64,000 nucleotides of DNA from assembly GCF_020687505.1 (NCBI RefSeq), contig NZ_JAJEQT010000011.1. One strand, given 5' to 3'. The position numbers and the translations under genes were made by a program. The DNA is from Coprococcus_C hominis (lineage in GTDB: Bacteria; Bacillota; Clostridia; Lachnospirales; Lachnospiraceae). Below the pieces are notes generated by a model. That model ran no database searches. It worked only from the letters and a program-made list of their open reading frames with translations, and was not told the DNA's origin. Below, one piece after another: positions 45,185-53,865 of this stretch (the stretch's first letter is position 1; each line of letters starts with the position of its first letter).

Positions 45185-46045
45185 ATGAATTGTACGATGT
45201 GTGGAGCGATTATACCAACCGGACAGACAAATTGTCCAATGTGTGGAGCTCCAGTTCAGGCAGAGCAACCTGCAGATAATGCACAGCCAGTGCATCCACA
45301 GATGGGATACCAGCAGCCAATGGGACAGCCGGTACAGCCACAGATGGGATATCAGCAGCCAGCAGGACAGCCGGTGCAGCCACAGATGGGATACCAGCAG
45401 CCAATGGGACAGCCGGTGCAGCCACAGATGGGATACCAGCAGCCAATGGGACAGCCGGTACAGCCACAGATGGGATACCAGCAGCCACAGCAGCCGATGG
45501 GCGGTTATTATCAGCCTAGAAGCAATAACGCAGCGGCATTTGGTGCAGGAATCAATGGATATCTTGGATATGTGAAGGAAAATCCTATGAATATCCTGAA
45601 GATCGTTGGAGCATTTTTTGTGTTCCTTGCAACTTTAATCCCATGGGCACATGCAACTTACTGGGGTGTTACAGAGCATTGGAATCTGTTTAAGGCAGGT
45701 GGATTTAACCGCTTCATCGCAATCATTGTGTTACTGCTTTCATTGGTACTGATTGCATGGGAGGTTGCAGATTTTATTCCTGTTCCACAGATTGCAAATG
45801 TGAAAGCAAAGTTACAGGCGATTCCATACTTTGAGTTTATTCTTCTTGGTGTCATCTTTGTATTTGTATTGATCGCAACAATTCGTCACGGTTATGCACA
45901 TTCAGATGGTACGACGGTTAACTTCAGGGAGTATGGTATTAAGGTAGGTATTTCAGCCGGTGTGATTTTTGCATACCTTGGTGTGATTGCTGCCGCAGCT
46001 CCAAGAGTGTTAGACAAGCTTGGAATCAAGATCGGAAACAAATAA
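45185..46045 (+). CDS. Zinc-ribbon membrane protein with Pro/Gln tandem repeats
   Basis: 286 residues. An N-terminal zinc ribbon (CTMCG...CPMCG) is followed by five near-identical 14-residue repeats of the type PVQPQMGYQQPMGQ (about 35-104) and then four hydrophobic helices. The ribbon and repeats should be cytoplasmic and disordered. GGAGGG precedes the ATG. It heads a set of three membrane genes, two with zinc ribbons. Function unknown. Confidence 0.75.
   Translation: MNCTMCGAIIPTGQTNCPMCGAPVQAEQPADNAQPVHPQMGYQQPMGQPVQPQMGYQQPAGQPVQPQMGYQQPMGQPVQPQMGYQQPMGQPVQPQMGYQQPQQPMGGYYQPRSNNAAAFGAGINGYLGYVKENPMNILKIVGAFFVFLATLIPWAHATYWGVTEHWNLFKAGGFNRFIAIIVLLLSLVLIAWEVADFIPVPQIANVKAKLQAIPYFEFILLGVIFVFVLIATIRHGYAHSDGTTVNFREYGIKVGISAGVIFAYLGVIAAAAPRVLDKLGIKIGNK
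45287..45490 (+). repeat. 42-bp in-frame tandem repeat, about five units
   Basis: Units of 42 bp encode PVQPQMGYQQPMGQ with small changes (His for Gln in unit 1, Ala for Met in unit 2; unit 5 degenerates). Unit-to-unit identity is very high, so copy number may vary between strains. Confidence 0.9.
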
Positions 46046-46060
46046 TACATAAGTAAGAAA

Positions 46061-46093
46061 ATGGCTGTCGAGCCGGTATGGTTCGGCAGCCAT
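46061..46093 (+). terminator. Hairpin between the two zinc-ribbon genes
   Basis: ATGGCTG/CAGCCAT stem extended by CGA/TCG, with little T-run. It may reduce read-through into the next gene. Confidence 0.5.
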
Positions 46094-46126
46094 CGTTGTA
46101 TATGATGGTCTGGAGGGTGATAGAAC

Positions 46127-46918
46127 ATGGTATGTAAGGAATGTGGAAAAGAGATTCCAGAGGGTGCGCTTTACTGTGAGTCTTGCGGTGCACCATTGGA
46201 AGAACCGATTGTTCTGAAGGTATCGAAAGAGGATATCAAGCGGGCAGAAAAGGAAGAGAAAGCAAAGGCGAAGGAGCGGGCAAAGCTTGCTGCAAAAAAT
46301 ACGGTAAAGCAGGTGCCGGAGAAAAAGCATCATCGTAAAGCTGCCGATACGAGCAAGGCAATCGACATCGTTGGATATTTCCAGTCCATCGGTGGAGATA
46401 TGAACCTGTTGCTGGCGTTTGTCGGTTCGATTTTGTTATATCTGGCGCCGTTTATGAACTGGATCTGGGAGAAGCTTTTTGATGTGAAGCGTAAGGCGAA
46501 TCTGTTTGAGATCGGTATGAAGAGCTCCATGGTAGAAGAAGATGGAAGCATCCTGGCGATGGGAGAAACCATTGTGCTGGTGCTTGGTATCATTGCAATC
46601 TTAGTCGGAGTCTGGATGCTGTTGTTGTCTGCCTGCGATTATATCAAGTGGTTGCGGAAATATGCGGCAAATCCGATTATGCGGTTTGCACCAATTCTTG
46701 TGATGCTTGTCATCTTTATTATCGTGATCAACAATAAGCATTACACACAGTCGCTGCGTGTGTTAGAGGACAATGTCCGACTGGCAAAAGAGCTTGGAAC
46801 CTCATCGAATTATGATGCCGGAAGGGGACTTGGACCGGTCTTTTATGTGGCAGGTCTTGTGATCTATACACTTGGAACGGTTGGAGATTTTTTGGAACGG
46901 AAGCGTAAAAATGGATAA
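46127..46918 (+). CDS. Zinc-ribbon membrane protein
   Basis: 263 residues. The zinc ribbon (CKECGKEIPEGALYCESCG) is followed by a highly charged Lys/Glu linker (about 35-80) and four hydrophobic helices. GGAGGGTGATAGAAC precedes the ATG. It shares its architecture with the preceding gene and overlaps the next gene by eight bases. Such ribbon-plus-membrane proteins are common in Clostridia and mostly uncharacterised. Confidence 0.75.
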   Translation: MVCKECGKEIPEGALYCESCGAPLEEPIVLKVSKEDIKRAEKEEKAKAKERAKLAAKNTVKQVPEKKHHRKAADTSKAIDIVGYFQSIGGDMNLLLAFVGSILLYLAPFMNWIWEKLFDVKRKANLFEIGMKSSMVEEDGSILAMGETIVLVLGIIAILVGVWMLLLSACDYIKWLRKYAANPIMRFAPILVMLVIFIIVINNKHYTQSLRVLEDNVRLAKELGTSSNYDAGRGLGPVFYVAGLVIYTLGTVGDFLERKRKNG

Positions 46919-47417
46919 TCAGAATCAATATGGAAAAAGTAAATTTGTGACAGCGAGTATGCTGCTAGGCATCCTGTCCGCAGTATTGTTGACAGTGAGC
47001 CTATTTGTACCTGCTATTGATCTGTCCGCATATCATGCACAGGTACAGATCCGGTACAGCATTATGAAGATCTGTGAAAATGTGGGGTTAATCTCTGATA
47101 TGTGGCGAGGAATTCCGATTGGAATCCTGATTGCCGCGGTGGGGATGCTCGTGTTATCCTTTGTCAGGATACCGCCCCTCAAGGCAATACCCTGTATGAT
47201 TGTTGTGTGTATGATTATCATAGCGCTTGTAGATATGGGAAATGTAACGGCATGGATCTCTAAGATGCTTGCTCGTTTCATCTCTTCTCAGGTATCCTCC
47301 GGTTCTTCTGTGTCCGGGGCGACGATCTGGAAGAGCTTTCAGGCAGGCATCTACCTGCTTGCAGCGGGACTGGTGAGTGGTATTGCCAGCTGCTTTGTAT
47401 CCAATCATCAGGCGTAA
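46911..47417 (+). CDS. Four-helix membrane protein
   Basis: About 168 residues from the ATG that overlaps the preceding gene's stop. Four hydrophobic helices (about 13-33, 60-82, 88-107, 140-162) and short loops. No zinc ribbon. Overlap indicates coupled translation and perhaps a complex with its neighbour. No family recognised. Confidence 0.65.
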   Translation: MDNQNQYGKSKFVTASMLLGILSAVLLTVSLFVPAIDLSAYHAQVQIRYSIMKICENVGLISDMWRGIPIGILIAAVGMLVLSFVRIPPLKAIPCMIVVCMIIIALVDMGNVTAWISKMLARFISSQVSSGSSVSGATIWKSFQAGIYLLAAGLVSGIASCFVSNHQA

Positions 47418-47418
47418 A

Positions 47419-48264
47419 TTATTCGCCAGTGATTCCGTCGATTTCCTCCTTGCAGTGTTTACCATCTGCAAGGAGTTTTTTTAATGTTTCTGCATCGTCG
47501 TTCTCCATTGCAGTTTTGTATTCCTGCAAAGCCGTGATAAAATAGTCAAGTTCTTTGATCAGATGTTTCTTATTTTCCAGAAAAAGTTCTGTCCACATCG
47601 TTTCATTCAACCATGCAACACGTGTCAGATCCTTGTAGCTTCCGGCAGAAAAACCATCGTGATTTTTTGCTGTCGGGCTTTTCACGTAAGCATTGGATAC
47701 AACGTGTGCCATCTGGGATGTGAATGCAATCATCGCGTCGTGACGGTCGTAATCGCAGATTGTGAATTTACCGAAATGAATCGGAGACAGCAGTTTCTTC
47801 GCACGCTCGATGGATTTCGTATCATTCAGATCTTCTGGCACAAGTACCATAGAAGCTCCGTTGTACATTGTCTTTGTGCTGTATGCGTAGCCGGAGAAAT
47901 GACGGCCAGCCATTGGGTGTCCGCCGATAAAAGTAAAGCCATATTGTTTGGCGATAGGGTAGCAGGATTGGCAGATCAGCTCTTTTGTACCACAGCAGTC
48001 GATCACCATCGCATCTTTGCAGATATAAGGTGCCATCTTTGTCAAATAGTCAATGCAAAGCTGCGGATACAGACAAAGCAAAATCAGATCGCAGTCTTTG
48101 ATATTCCCTTCGTTTAATTCGCCGTCAATGGCTTTATCGTTATACGCAGCCTGAATCACTTCTTTGCTGCGGTTATAAGCAAGAACCTTGTGTTCGTCGT
48201 TGTCACTGTATGCTTTTGCAAAAGAACCACCGATCAGTCCAAGTCCAACAATTCCGATTGTCAT
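47419..48264 (-). CDS. Prephenate dehydrogenase-type enzyme (TyrA)
   Basis: 281 residues. The NAD(P)-binding motif GIVGLGLIGGSFAKA is at the N-terminus. GGHPMAGRHFSGYA carries the substrate-binding His, and later SQMAHVVSNAYV, as in TyrA prephenate dehydrogenases of tyrosine biosynthesis. No ACT or chorismate mutase domain is present. GGAGG precedes the ATG. It converges on the preceding membrane gene with one base between stops and is not in an aromatic operon here. Confidence 0.85.
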   Translation of the reverse strand: MTIGIVGLGLIGGSFAKAYSDNDEHKVLAYNRSKEVIQAAYNDKAIDGELNEGNIKDCDLILLCLYPQLCIDYLTKMAPYICKDAMVIDCCGTKELICQSCYPIAKQYGFTFIGGHPMAGRHFSGYAYSTKTMYNGASMVLVPEDLNDTKSIERAKKLLSPIHFGKFTICDYDRHDAMIAFTSQMAHVVSNAYVKSPTAKNHDGFSAGSYKDLTRVAWLNETMWTELFLENKKHLIKELDYFITALQEYKTAMENDDAETLKKLLADGKHCKEEIDGITGE

Positions 48265-48467
48265 AATATACCTCCATGCTGTGACTGTAATTCAAATAAA
48301 TATGGTAAGATTGGCACAGCTTCAATCATCGACAACAGTATAACGCTTTAACGCGATAAAGTAAAGCAAAAATTTAAATGTATAAGACTGGTAAAACGTG
48401 GCAACACTCCTAGTACGCAACAGGCGCAAATGCAAAGTTGCGGAATACCTTGAAAAGGGGAAGGTCT

Positions 48468-49229
48468 ATGAGCACGAAAAAGAAGTTATATATTGTTGTA
48501 CTTATCTGGGCAGCAGTTGCGCTGCAAATCTTTATTACGAAGCGGATTGACCGGGAGAGCCAGATGGTGACACAGGTCATGAGTGATGGCGTGGAAAATG
48601 TGACGGCGGCAGAGGTAAAACTGTATGCGCATTATGGCGATGAGACGATGACCGAAGCCGCACGAGAGAAAATCCTGCAACGGGTTGGAGAAAAGCTGGG
48701 AATCATATCTGGCTATGACATAATTACAAGTACTGAAGGTGAAAATACTTCGACAACGTTTGTAAAAAAGGGTGAAAATGGAGATACGACAATCCGGTTG
48801 ATTTCGATGGAACAGACAAACGCCGATGGTTCGACCATACAGGAGAATTATCTGATGACAGAGATTGCATTGAAAAATCAGTCGACAGAAAATATCTACC
48901 GGTGTAAGGAACAGCTCGATCAGATCTACACAGATCTGGGGCTCTCTGGCAGCAGCAATCTCTATCTGTGCAGTCAGGAAAAAGGGCGGATGACCGAAGA
49001 TGAGATGCAGAAAACAACCGCAGATTTCTTCGATACCATGCATGCAAAAAAGCGCAATGAAATCGAATTACAAGATACGCTGTGCATCTATGGATACAGC
49101 GACAATGTCCCGGAATATGTGTATCAAAATGATCACAAGGTAAATGTGAATATTGCTTTCACGTATGATGAAGGGGAAGATATCACATATATTCACCGAG
49201 GATTACCTTTTATCGACAAATCATTTTAA
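48468..49229 (+). CDS. YwmB-like secreted protein (tentative)
   Basis: About 253 residues. A short basic start and one hydrophobic helix (about 6-22) act as signal or anchor. The rest is a soluble extracytoplasmic domain of two similar halves (for example KLGIISGYDI and QIYTDLGLSG, LYLCSQEKGRM and IYGYSDNV), as in the TATA-box-binding-protein fold of YwmB. GGGGAAGG precedes the ATG at 48468. YwmB genes often lie near cell-wall or sporulation loci; here it stands alone. Family assignment is uncertain. Confidence 0.55.
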   Translation: MSTKKKLYIVVLIWAAVALQIFITKRIDRESQMVTQVMSDGVENVTAAEVKLYAHYGDETMTEAAREKILQRVGEKLGIISGYDIITSTEGENTSTTFVKKGENGDTTIRLISMEQTNADGSTIQENYLMTEIALKNQSTENIYRCKEQLDQIYTDLGLSGSSNLYLCSQEKGRMTEDEMQKTTADFFDTMHAKKRNEIELQDTLCIYGYSDNVPEYVYQNDHKVNVNIAFTYDEGEDITYIHRGLPFIDKSF

Positions 49230-49240
49230 CCAAAGAGTAA

Positions 49241-49431
49241 GCGTAGTCGTGTAAATCTGTAAACAAGATGAGCCATGATTATAATTCTTAAACAGACCAT
49301 TGAAGCACGCCGGCACTTAATGAGTGCGTAGCACGAATTTAGTACCGCTGCGTGATGAAGTGAGCGGGAGCGCGTCTGTGTAGAATTATAATCATGGCTC
49401 ATCTTTATAATATTCTGTAGCCCGACTACGC
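49241..49431. repeat. Structured fold-back repeat, family 2 copy D
   Basis: Tips GCGTAGTCG/CGACTACGC, then a perfect 23-bp arm (49266-49288 with 49382-49404). The conserved core (about 49292-49379) has closing helix ACAGAC/GTCTGT, CCGG-type second helix (49311-49316 with 49342-49347) and apical hairpin GTGC-GTA-GCAC. The core matches copy C at 24875-24986 while both arms are unrelated in sequence. It lies between the converging ywmB-like and map genes. Confidence 0.87.
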
Positions 49432-49437
49432 GTATTT

Positions 49438-50313
49438 TTAGTAGGAAATAATCTCGTATCCATCCTCGGTGACAAGTACCTGAATCTCCCACTGTGCAGA
49501 TGGAAGTCCATCTTCGGTGTAAACTTCCCAGTCATTTTCTTCGTCGACGAAGATGTCCGGCTTGCCCATGTTTACCATCGGCTCGATCGTGAACATGAAG
49601 CCAGGAACCATAAGCATTTCTGTACCTGCTTTAGAGTTGTAGCTTACCCAAGGTTCTTCGTGGAACTCAATGCCGACACCGTGTCCACCGATTTCGCGGA
49701 CAACAGAATATCCATTTGCATAGACATAATCATGCACTGCCTGCCCCATGTCGCCGAGGAAGCCCCAAGGTTTTACCTGTTCGAGACCTTTGAGCATTGC
49801 TTCCTTTGTGACATCAACGAGTTTCTTCTTCTCCGGGCTGACATCACCGATACAGAACATACGGGAAGAGTCGGAGAAATAGCCGTTCAGGATTGTAGAG
49901 CAGTCTACGTTGATGATATCACCGGATTTTAAGATAACATCTGGTGATGGGAATCCGTGGCAGACCTGATCGTTGACGGAAGTACATACACTGTATGGGA
50001 ATCCTTCGTAGTTTAATGGTGCTGGAATACCGCCCATATCGGTTGTCATATCGTAGACGATCTTATCAATCTCTGCGGTAGACATACCCTCATGGATTGT
50101 CTTCTGAATCTCATCCAGTACAGCGATGTTGATTTTTGCACTTTCCTTGATCTTCTCAACCTGCTCTGCATTTTTGATTAGGTTATGAGTAGGAACGATG
50201 TGCCCCTGATGTGCAATTTTTGCAATCTTATCGTCGAACATTTCATGACAGACTTTGTATTTTCTGCCGCTGCCACACCAGCAAGGATCGTTTCGGTTAA
50301 TTTTCTTTGACAT
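49438..50313 (-). CDS. map: Type I methionine aminopeptidase with SEC-C zinc motif
   Basis: About 291 residues. The N-terminal SEC-C motif is PCWCGSGRKYKVCH, a small zinc-binding extension seen in many clostridial MAPs. The catalytic domain shows VCTSVNDQVCHGFP, NVDCS with a metal Asp, GHGVGIEFHEEP and FTIEPM. It removes initiator Met from nascent proteins. AGAGG is seven bases before the ATG at 50313. Confidence 0.95.
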   Translation of the reverse strand: MSKKINRNDPCWCGSGRKYKVCHEMFDDKIAKIAHQGHIVPTHNLIKNAEQVEKIKESAKINIAVLDEIQKTIHEGMSTAEIDKIVYDMTTDMGGIPAPLNYEGFPYSVCTSVNDQVCHGFPSPDVILKSGDIINVDCSTILNGYFSDSSRMFCIGDVSPEKKKLVDVTKEAMLKGLEQVKPWGFLGDMGQAVHDYVYANGYSVVREIGGHGVGIEFHEEPWVSYNSKAGTEMLMVPGFMFTIEPMVNMGKPDIFVDEENDWEVYTEDGLPSAQWEIQVLVTEDGYEIISY

Positions 50314-50493
50314 GATTACGCCTCTTATATTTATATTTGTGGTTTTACGCATAGGGCGGAAAAAACCACATATATTTTAGCAAAATAGTTTCGTTTGCGC
50401 AACCTGCGTAGATGAAACGTTTTATCATCTGCAAGGATTTGAGATAGAACGCGGATGAAGAAATGGGGGATCATGGGGGATTGTAATGAGAAA

Positions 50494-50967
50494 ATGTTGA
50501 ATAAAGGGCGAAGCGGGAGGCAGTTTATGATTTTGGTTCTGGTTGCGCTGGCGTGTGTGTCATCCGGGTGTCGCAAGCAGGAGGCGAGAGAACGACAGGA
50601 TCTGGATTTTACGGTGTGCGCAGAGACAGAACTGCCGGATGATCTGCGGCAGATTATAGAGGAGAAGAAGCTGCATGCATTCCAGATGAGTTATACGACG
50701 AAGGATCATCTGTATATTGTGGTTGGATATGGGGAACACGACCGTACCAATCTGTGTGTGGTTGTGGAGGAGCTGTATAAGACTGACCGGGCAATCTATA
50801 TAAAGACCGATCTGAAGACCGAGGCTGAAATGGAGGGGGACATTTCCGGTGTTGCATCAGGGACAGATTCCAACACGCCTGACGGGCAGACAGGAACATC
50901 GTCGATGTATCCGTATATTGTAATCCGGTTGCCGCGGCTGGAGCTGCCGGTATTGAATGTATCGTAA
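50494..50967 (+). CDS. Small lipoprotein, possibly PrcB-like
   Basis: About 157 residues. A lipoprotein signal ends in VSSGC, so the mature protein would be lipid-anchored outside. YIVVGYGEHDRTNLCVVVEEL and a final YPYIVIRLPRLELPVLNV resemble the beta strands of PrcB-type domains, without certainty. The start is uncertain: ATGs at 50455, 50473 and 50494 are all in frame, and GGAGG favours a later ATG at 50524 that would leave no basic n-region. It precedes the sipL gene. Confidence 0.6.
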   Translation: MLNKGRSGRQFMILVLVALACVSSGCRKQEARERQDLDFTVCAETELPDDLRQIIEEKKLHAFQMSYTTKDHLYIVVGYGEHDRTNLCVVVEELYKTDRAIYIKTDLKTEAEMEGDISGVASGTDSNTPDGQTGTSSMYPYIVIRLPRLELPVLNVS

Positions 50968-51077
50968 GTACGGCTTCTATATGCACGCAAAAATATTTAC
51001 GGTAAATTATCATAATTCAGAGAGCATTGGAATACATATAAAGCAGAGGGTAAGAATCTAGTTTGGTGGAGGGAGCT

Positions 51078-52628
51078 ATGGAATTTTCGAAGAAGGAAAT
51101 ACATACAAGCGTGTTGACGCAGTCCAAATATTCACAGATAACAGTCGATGATGATTTTACGATTCCGGATAGTAAAGGCGATATGGAAAAAATCGTTGCC
51201 AAGGAAGGTCATATTCTGTTGGAGTCCATGATTCCGGAGGATGGAAAAGTGCGGATCACCGGATCGGTCTGCGTGCGTGTGCTGTATCGTACCGGGGGCG
51301 ATATCCCGCGGCTGTGCCAGTTCCAGAGTGAGATTCCATTTGAGGATGTTGTCAACTGCGATGGCGTGTCTTCCTCTAGTCAGGTGGATTGCCACAGTCA
51401 GTTGGAGGATCTGACGGTGAGCATGATCAATTCGCGCAAGCTGGAGGTTCGCGGACTGATTGGAACAAGTGTTAATGTGTATGAAGAGATGTGCATCGAT
51501 GCGGCGACAGGGATTGAGCAGGGGGAAGGCGTTGCCTGTCAGTATCGCGACGTTACATATAGTCAGGTCGTGCTCGCCAAGCGCGATGTCCTGAAGGTGC
51601 GGGAGGAGCTGGAAATCCCGCAGAACAAACCGAATATCCAGGAGATTTTGTGGCAATGTGTCGCACTTCGGAACATGGAGACGAAGGCGGGGGATGAGAA
51701 GCTTCTGGTGCGTGGAGAAATCGAAATCTTCATCTTATATAAAGGGGGCGAGGAACGGCTCCCGGTACAGTCCATTTTCTCGGTGCGGTCGCTCTATCGT
51801 GAGGTGCCTTGCAGTGGTGCAGCAGAGGGCATGGTGTTGGATGTCGATTATGTGCTTGGCAAGGGGGAGATCACAATCCGGCAGGATGCGGATGGTGAGG
51901 ATCGCGTGTTTGGCTGTGACTATAATATTGATATGAATATCAAGTTGTATGAGGACTGTTCATGCCGGATGCTGTCCGATGTGTATTCGCCGAGCGCGGA
52001 GCTTGTACCGCAGTTTGAGGTGATGGATTATGAGAACCTGCTGCTGCGCAATGCAGCGAAGGCAAAAGTGTCTGCCAGAAAACAGATCGGTGGAGATAAG
52101 GCGAAGCTGCTGCAGATCTGTCATGTGTATGGCGATGTCGATATTGATGATGTTGTTGTCGGGGAAAATGGGGCAGAGATCACAGGCGTTGTAAAATGCT
52201 GTGTGCTGTATATTGCGACCGGAGATGATCCGATGAGCAGTGTCGAGGTGGAGATTCCATTTTCGTATACGGCGGATACGGTACCGCTCGCGCAGGAGGA
52301 CTCGGTGCGTATCCATCCGTGCATCGACCAGCTTACTGCGTCATTATTAAATAGTGAAGAAATCGAGATTAAGGCACAGATCAACCTGAACATCTCCGTC
52401 TTTGCAAAGGGTGAGAGTCAGGCGATGACGGATCTGCAGATCCTGCCGATTGATGAGGCGAAGAAGGCGGCACAGCCGGGTATCGTCGGGTATGTCGTGC
52501 AGAAGGGCGACAGCATGTGGAGCATTGCGAAAAAATACTATGCATCGATTGATGCCATCAAGCAGTTGAACAATCTGGAGTCCGATTATGTATCAGAGGG
52601 TGACCGGCTGCTGATCGTGAAATCTTAG
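51078..52628 (+). CDS. sipL: SipL-like spore coat assembly protein (DUF3794 plus LysM)
   Basis: 516 residues. Repeated DUF3794 units run through residues 30-440 (VLYRTGGD, FILYKGGE and VLYIATGDD mark three of them). A C-terminal LysM domain follows (GYVVQKGDSMWSIAKKYY to the end). This matches SipL of Clostridioides difficile, which binds the coat ATPase SpoIVA through LysM in the mother cell. GGAGG is five bases before the ATG. It implies that the lineage makes or once made spores. Confidence 0.85.
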   Translation: MEFSKKEIHTSVLTQSKYSQITVDDDFTIPDSKGDMEKIVAKEGHILLESMIPEDGKVRITGSVCVRVLYRTGGDIPRLCQFQSEIPFEDVVNCDGVSSSSQVDCHSQLEDLTVSMINSRKLEVRGLIGTSVNVYEEMCIDAATGIEQGEGVACQYRDVTYSQVVLAKRDVLKVREELEIPQNKPNIQEILWQCVALRNMETKAGDEKLLVRGEIEIFILYKGGEERLPVQSIFSVRSLYREVPCSGAAEGMVLDVDYVLGKGEITIRQDADGEDRVFGCDYNIDMNIKLYEDCSCRMLSDVYSPSAELVPQFEVMDYENLLLRNAAKAKVSARKQIGGDKAKLLQICHVYGDVDIDDVVVGENGAEITGVVKCCVLYIATGDDPMSSVEVEIPFSYTADTVPLAQEDSVRIHPCIDQLTASLLNSEEIEIKAQINLNISVFAKGESQAMTDLQILPIDEAKKAAQPGIVGYVVQKGDSMWSIAKKYYASIDAIKQLNNLESDYVSEGDRLLIVKS

Positions 52629-52783
52629 ATCTTCCTATAATATAAAGTAAATAGAAAATCACGGAAATCCATGTTGCAGATGCGGCATGGATTTCTGCCG
52701 TTATGAGAAAATAAATAGATTGTGAAGAAACGCTTGCGTTGGTATAATAAAAACAGATTGTTTGTAACGGGAGGCTTTCAAGG

Positions 52784-53650
52784 ATGAAAACGTTAACGAG
52801 AAATGCATATGCAAAGGTGAATCTGGCATTGGATGTTTTGCGCAGACGCGAGGATGGTTATCATGATGTCTGCATGATCATGCAGAATCTAAGCTTATAT
52901 GATACATTGACATTTACAGTGGAGGAAGCGGATACGCTGACAATCACACTGGCGTGTGATAAAGCATTCGTGCCGTGTGATGCGCGTAATCTTATCTACA
53001 AAGCAATCGCACTGATGGGGGAAACGTATCATCTGACCGGGCATGTCCATGTGGAGCTGGTGAAACGAATCCCGGTCGAAGCCGGTATGGCAGGTGGCAG
53101 TACGGATTGCGCCGCGGCATTTCATGCGATGCGAGAGTTGTATGGACTGGACGTCAGTGATCAGGAATTGATGAAGCTCGGTGTGAAACTGGGGGCGGAT
53201 GTGCCGTATTGTATTATGGCAAAAACCGCGCTTTCCGAAGGTATCGGCGAGGTGCTGACAGAGGTGGCACCGTTGCCGGATTGTTTTGTCGTTGTGGCGA
53301 AACCGACGATATCGGTCAGCACGAAGATGGTATATGAGAACCTGCATGCGAACGAGCTGCAGCACCACCCGGATGTTGCGGGTATGGTGGACGCGCTGAA
53401 GCAGGGAGATCTGTCCGGTGTGGCAAGCCGCATGGAAAATGTCTTGGAGACAGTCACAACGAAGCTTTACCCGCAGATCGAGGAGATCAAACAGACAATG
53501 AAAGAGTCTGGTGCCGAAAATGCGATCATGAGCGGCAGCGGACCGACGGTGTTTGGTTTATATACAGAGAAAGCGACTGCAGAGCAGGCGGCAGAGAAAA
53601 TCCGGCAGCAGTACGGACTTTCCGAGGTATATGTGACACAGCCGTGTTAG
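52784..53650 (+). CDS. ispE: 4-diphosphocytidyl-2-C-methyl-D-erythritol kinase
   Basis: 288 residues, a GHMP kinase of the non-mevalonate isoprenoid pathway. NAYAKVNLALDVL and REDGYHDV open the protein, PVEAGMAGGSTDCAAAF is the ATP loop and MSGSGPTVFGLY the C-terminal glycine motif. GGGAGG precedes the ATG. It follows sipL by 155 bases in the same direction. Confidence 0.95.
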   Translation: MKTLTRNAYAKVNLALDVLRRREDGYHDVCMIMQNLSLYDTLTFTVEEADTLTITLACDKAFVPCDARNLIYKAIALMGETYHLTGHVHVELVKRIPVEAGMAGGSTDCAAAFHAMRELYGLDVSDQELMKLGVKLGADVPYCIMAKTALSEGIGEVLTEVAPLPDCFVVVAKPTISVSTKMVYENLHANELQHHPDVAGMVDALKQGDLSGVASRMENVLETVTTKLYPQIEEIKQTMKESGAENAIMSGSGPTVFGLYTEKATAEQAAEKIRQQYGLSEVYVTQPC

Positions 53651-53731
53651 AGTTGGCTGAGATTTTTGCAGAATCGTGAGAAATAATCATACCTTTTGAG
53701 AAAAATACTCTGGTAGAAATAAAAAATATGC

Positions 53732-53772
53732 TTGAAATATTTGTCTATGCATAGTAATGTATATTGTATACA
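53732..53772 (+). promoter_or_regulatory. Promoter and likely self-operator of the GntR gene
   Basis: TTGAAA, 17-base spacer and TAATGT (53755-53760). A palindrome TGTATATTGTATACA (53758-53772) overlaps the -10 and start site, as expected for autorepression by an FCD-type GntR protein, whose sites often contain TGTATACA. Confidence 0.6.
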
Positions 53773-53865
53773 CGATAAAATTAATTATGATGTATATGGG
53801 GAACGAAGAAGGTAATGGAAATCTGAATGGATAAGTTTTGACAGGAAGGTAAGGAGGTAGCAGAT

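Noticed and set aside
45210..45488. Antisense frame across the zinc-ribbon repeat gene
   Set aside because: Its Ala/Val/Pro repeats are only the reverse reading of the 42-bp tandem repeat.
45287..45490. Possible CRISPR-like array
   Set aside because: The repeats are contiguous, in frame and without unique spacers; they encode a protein repeat.
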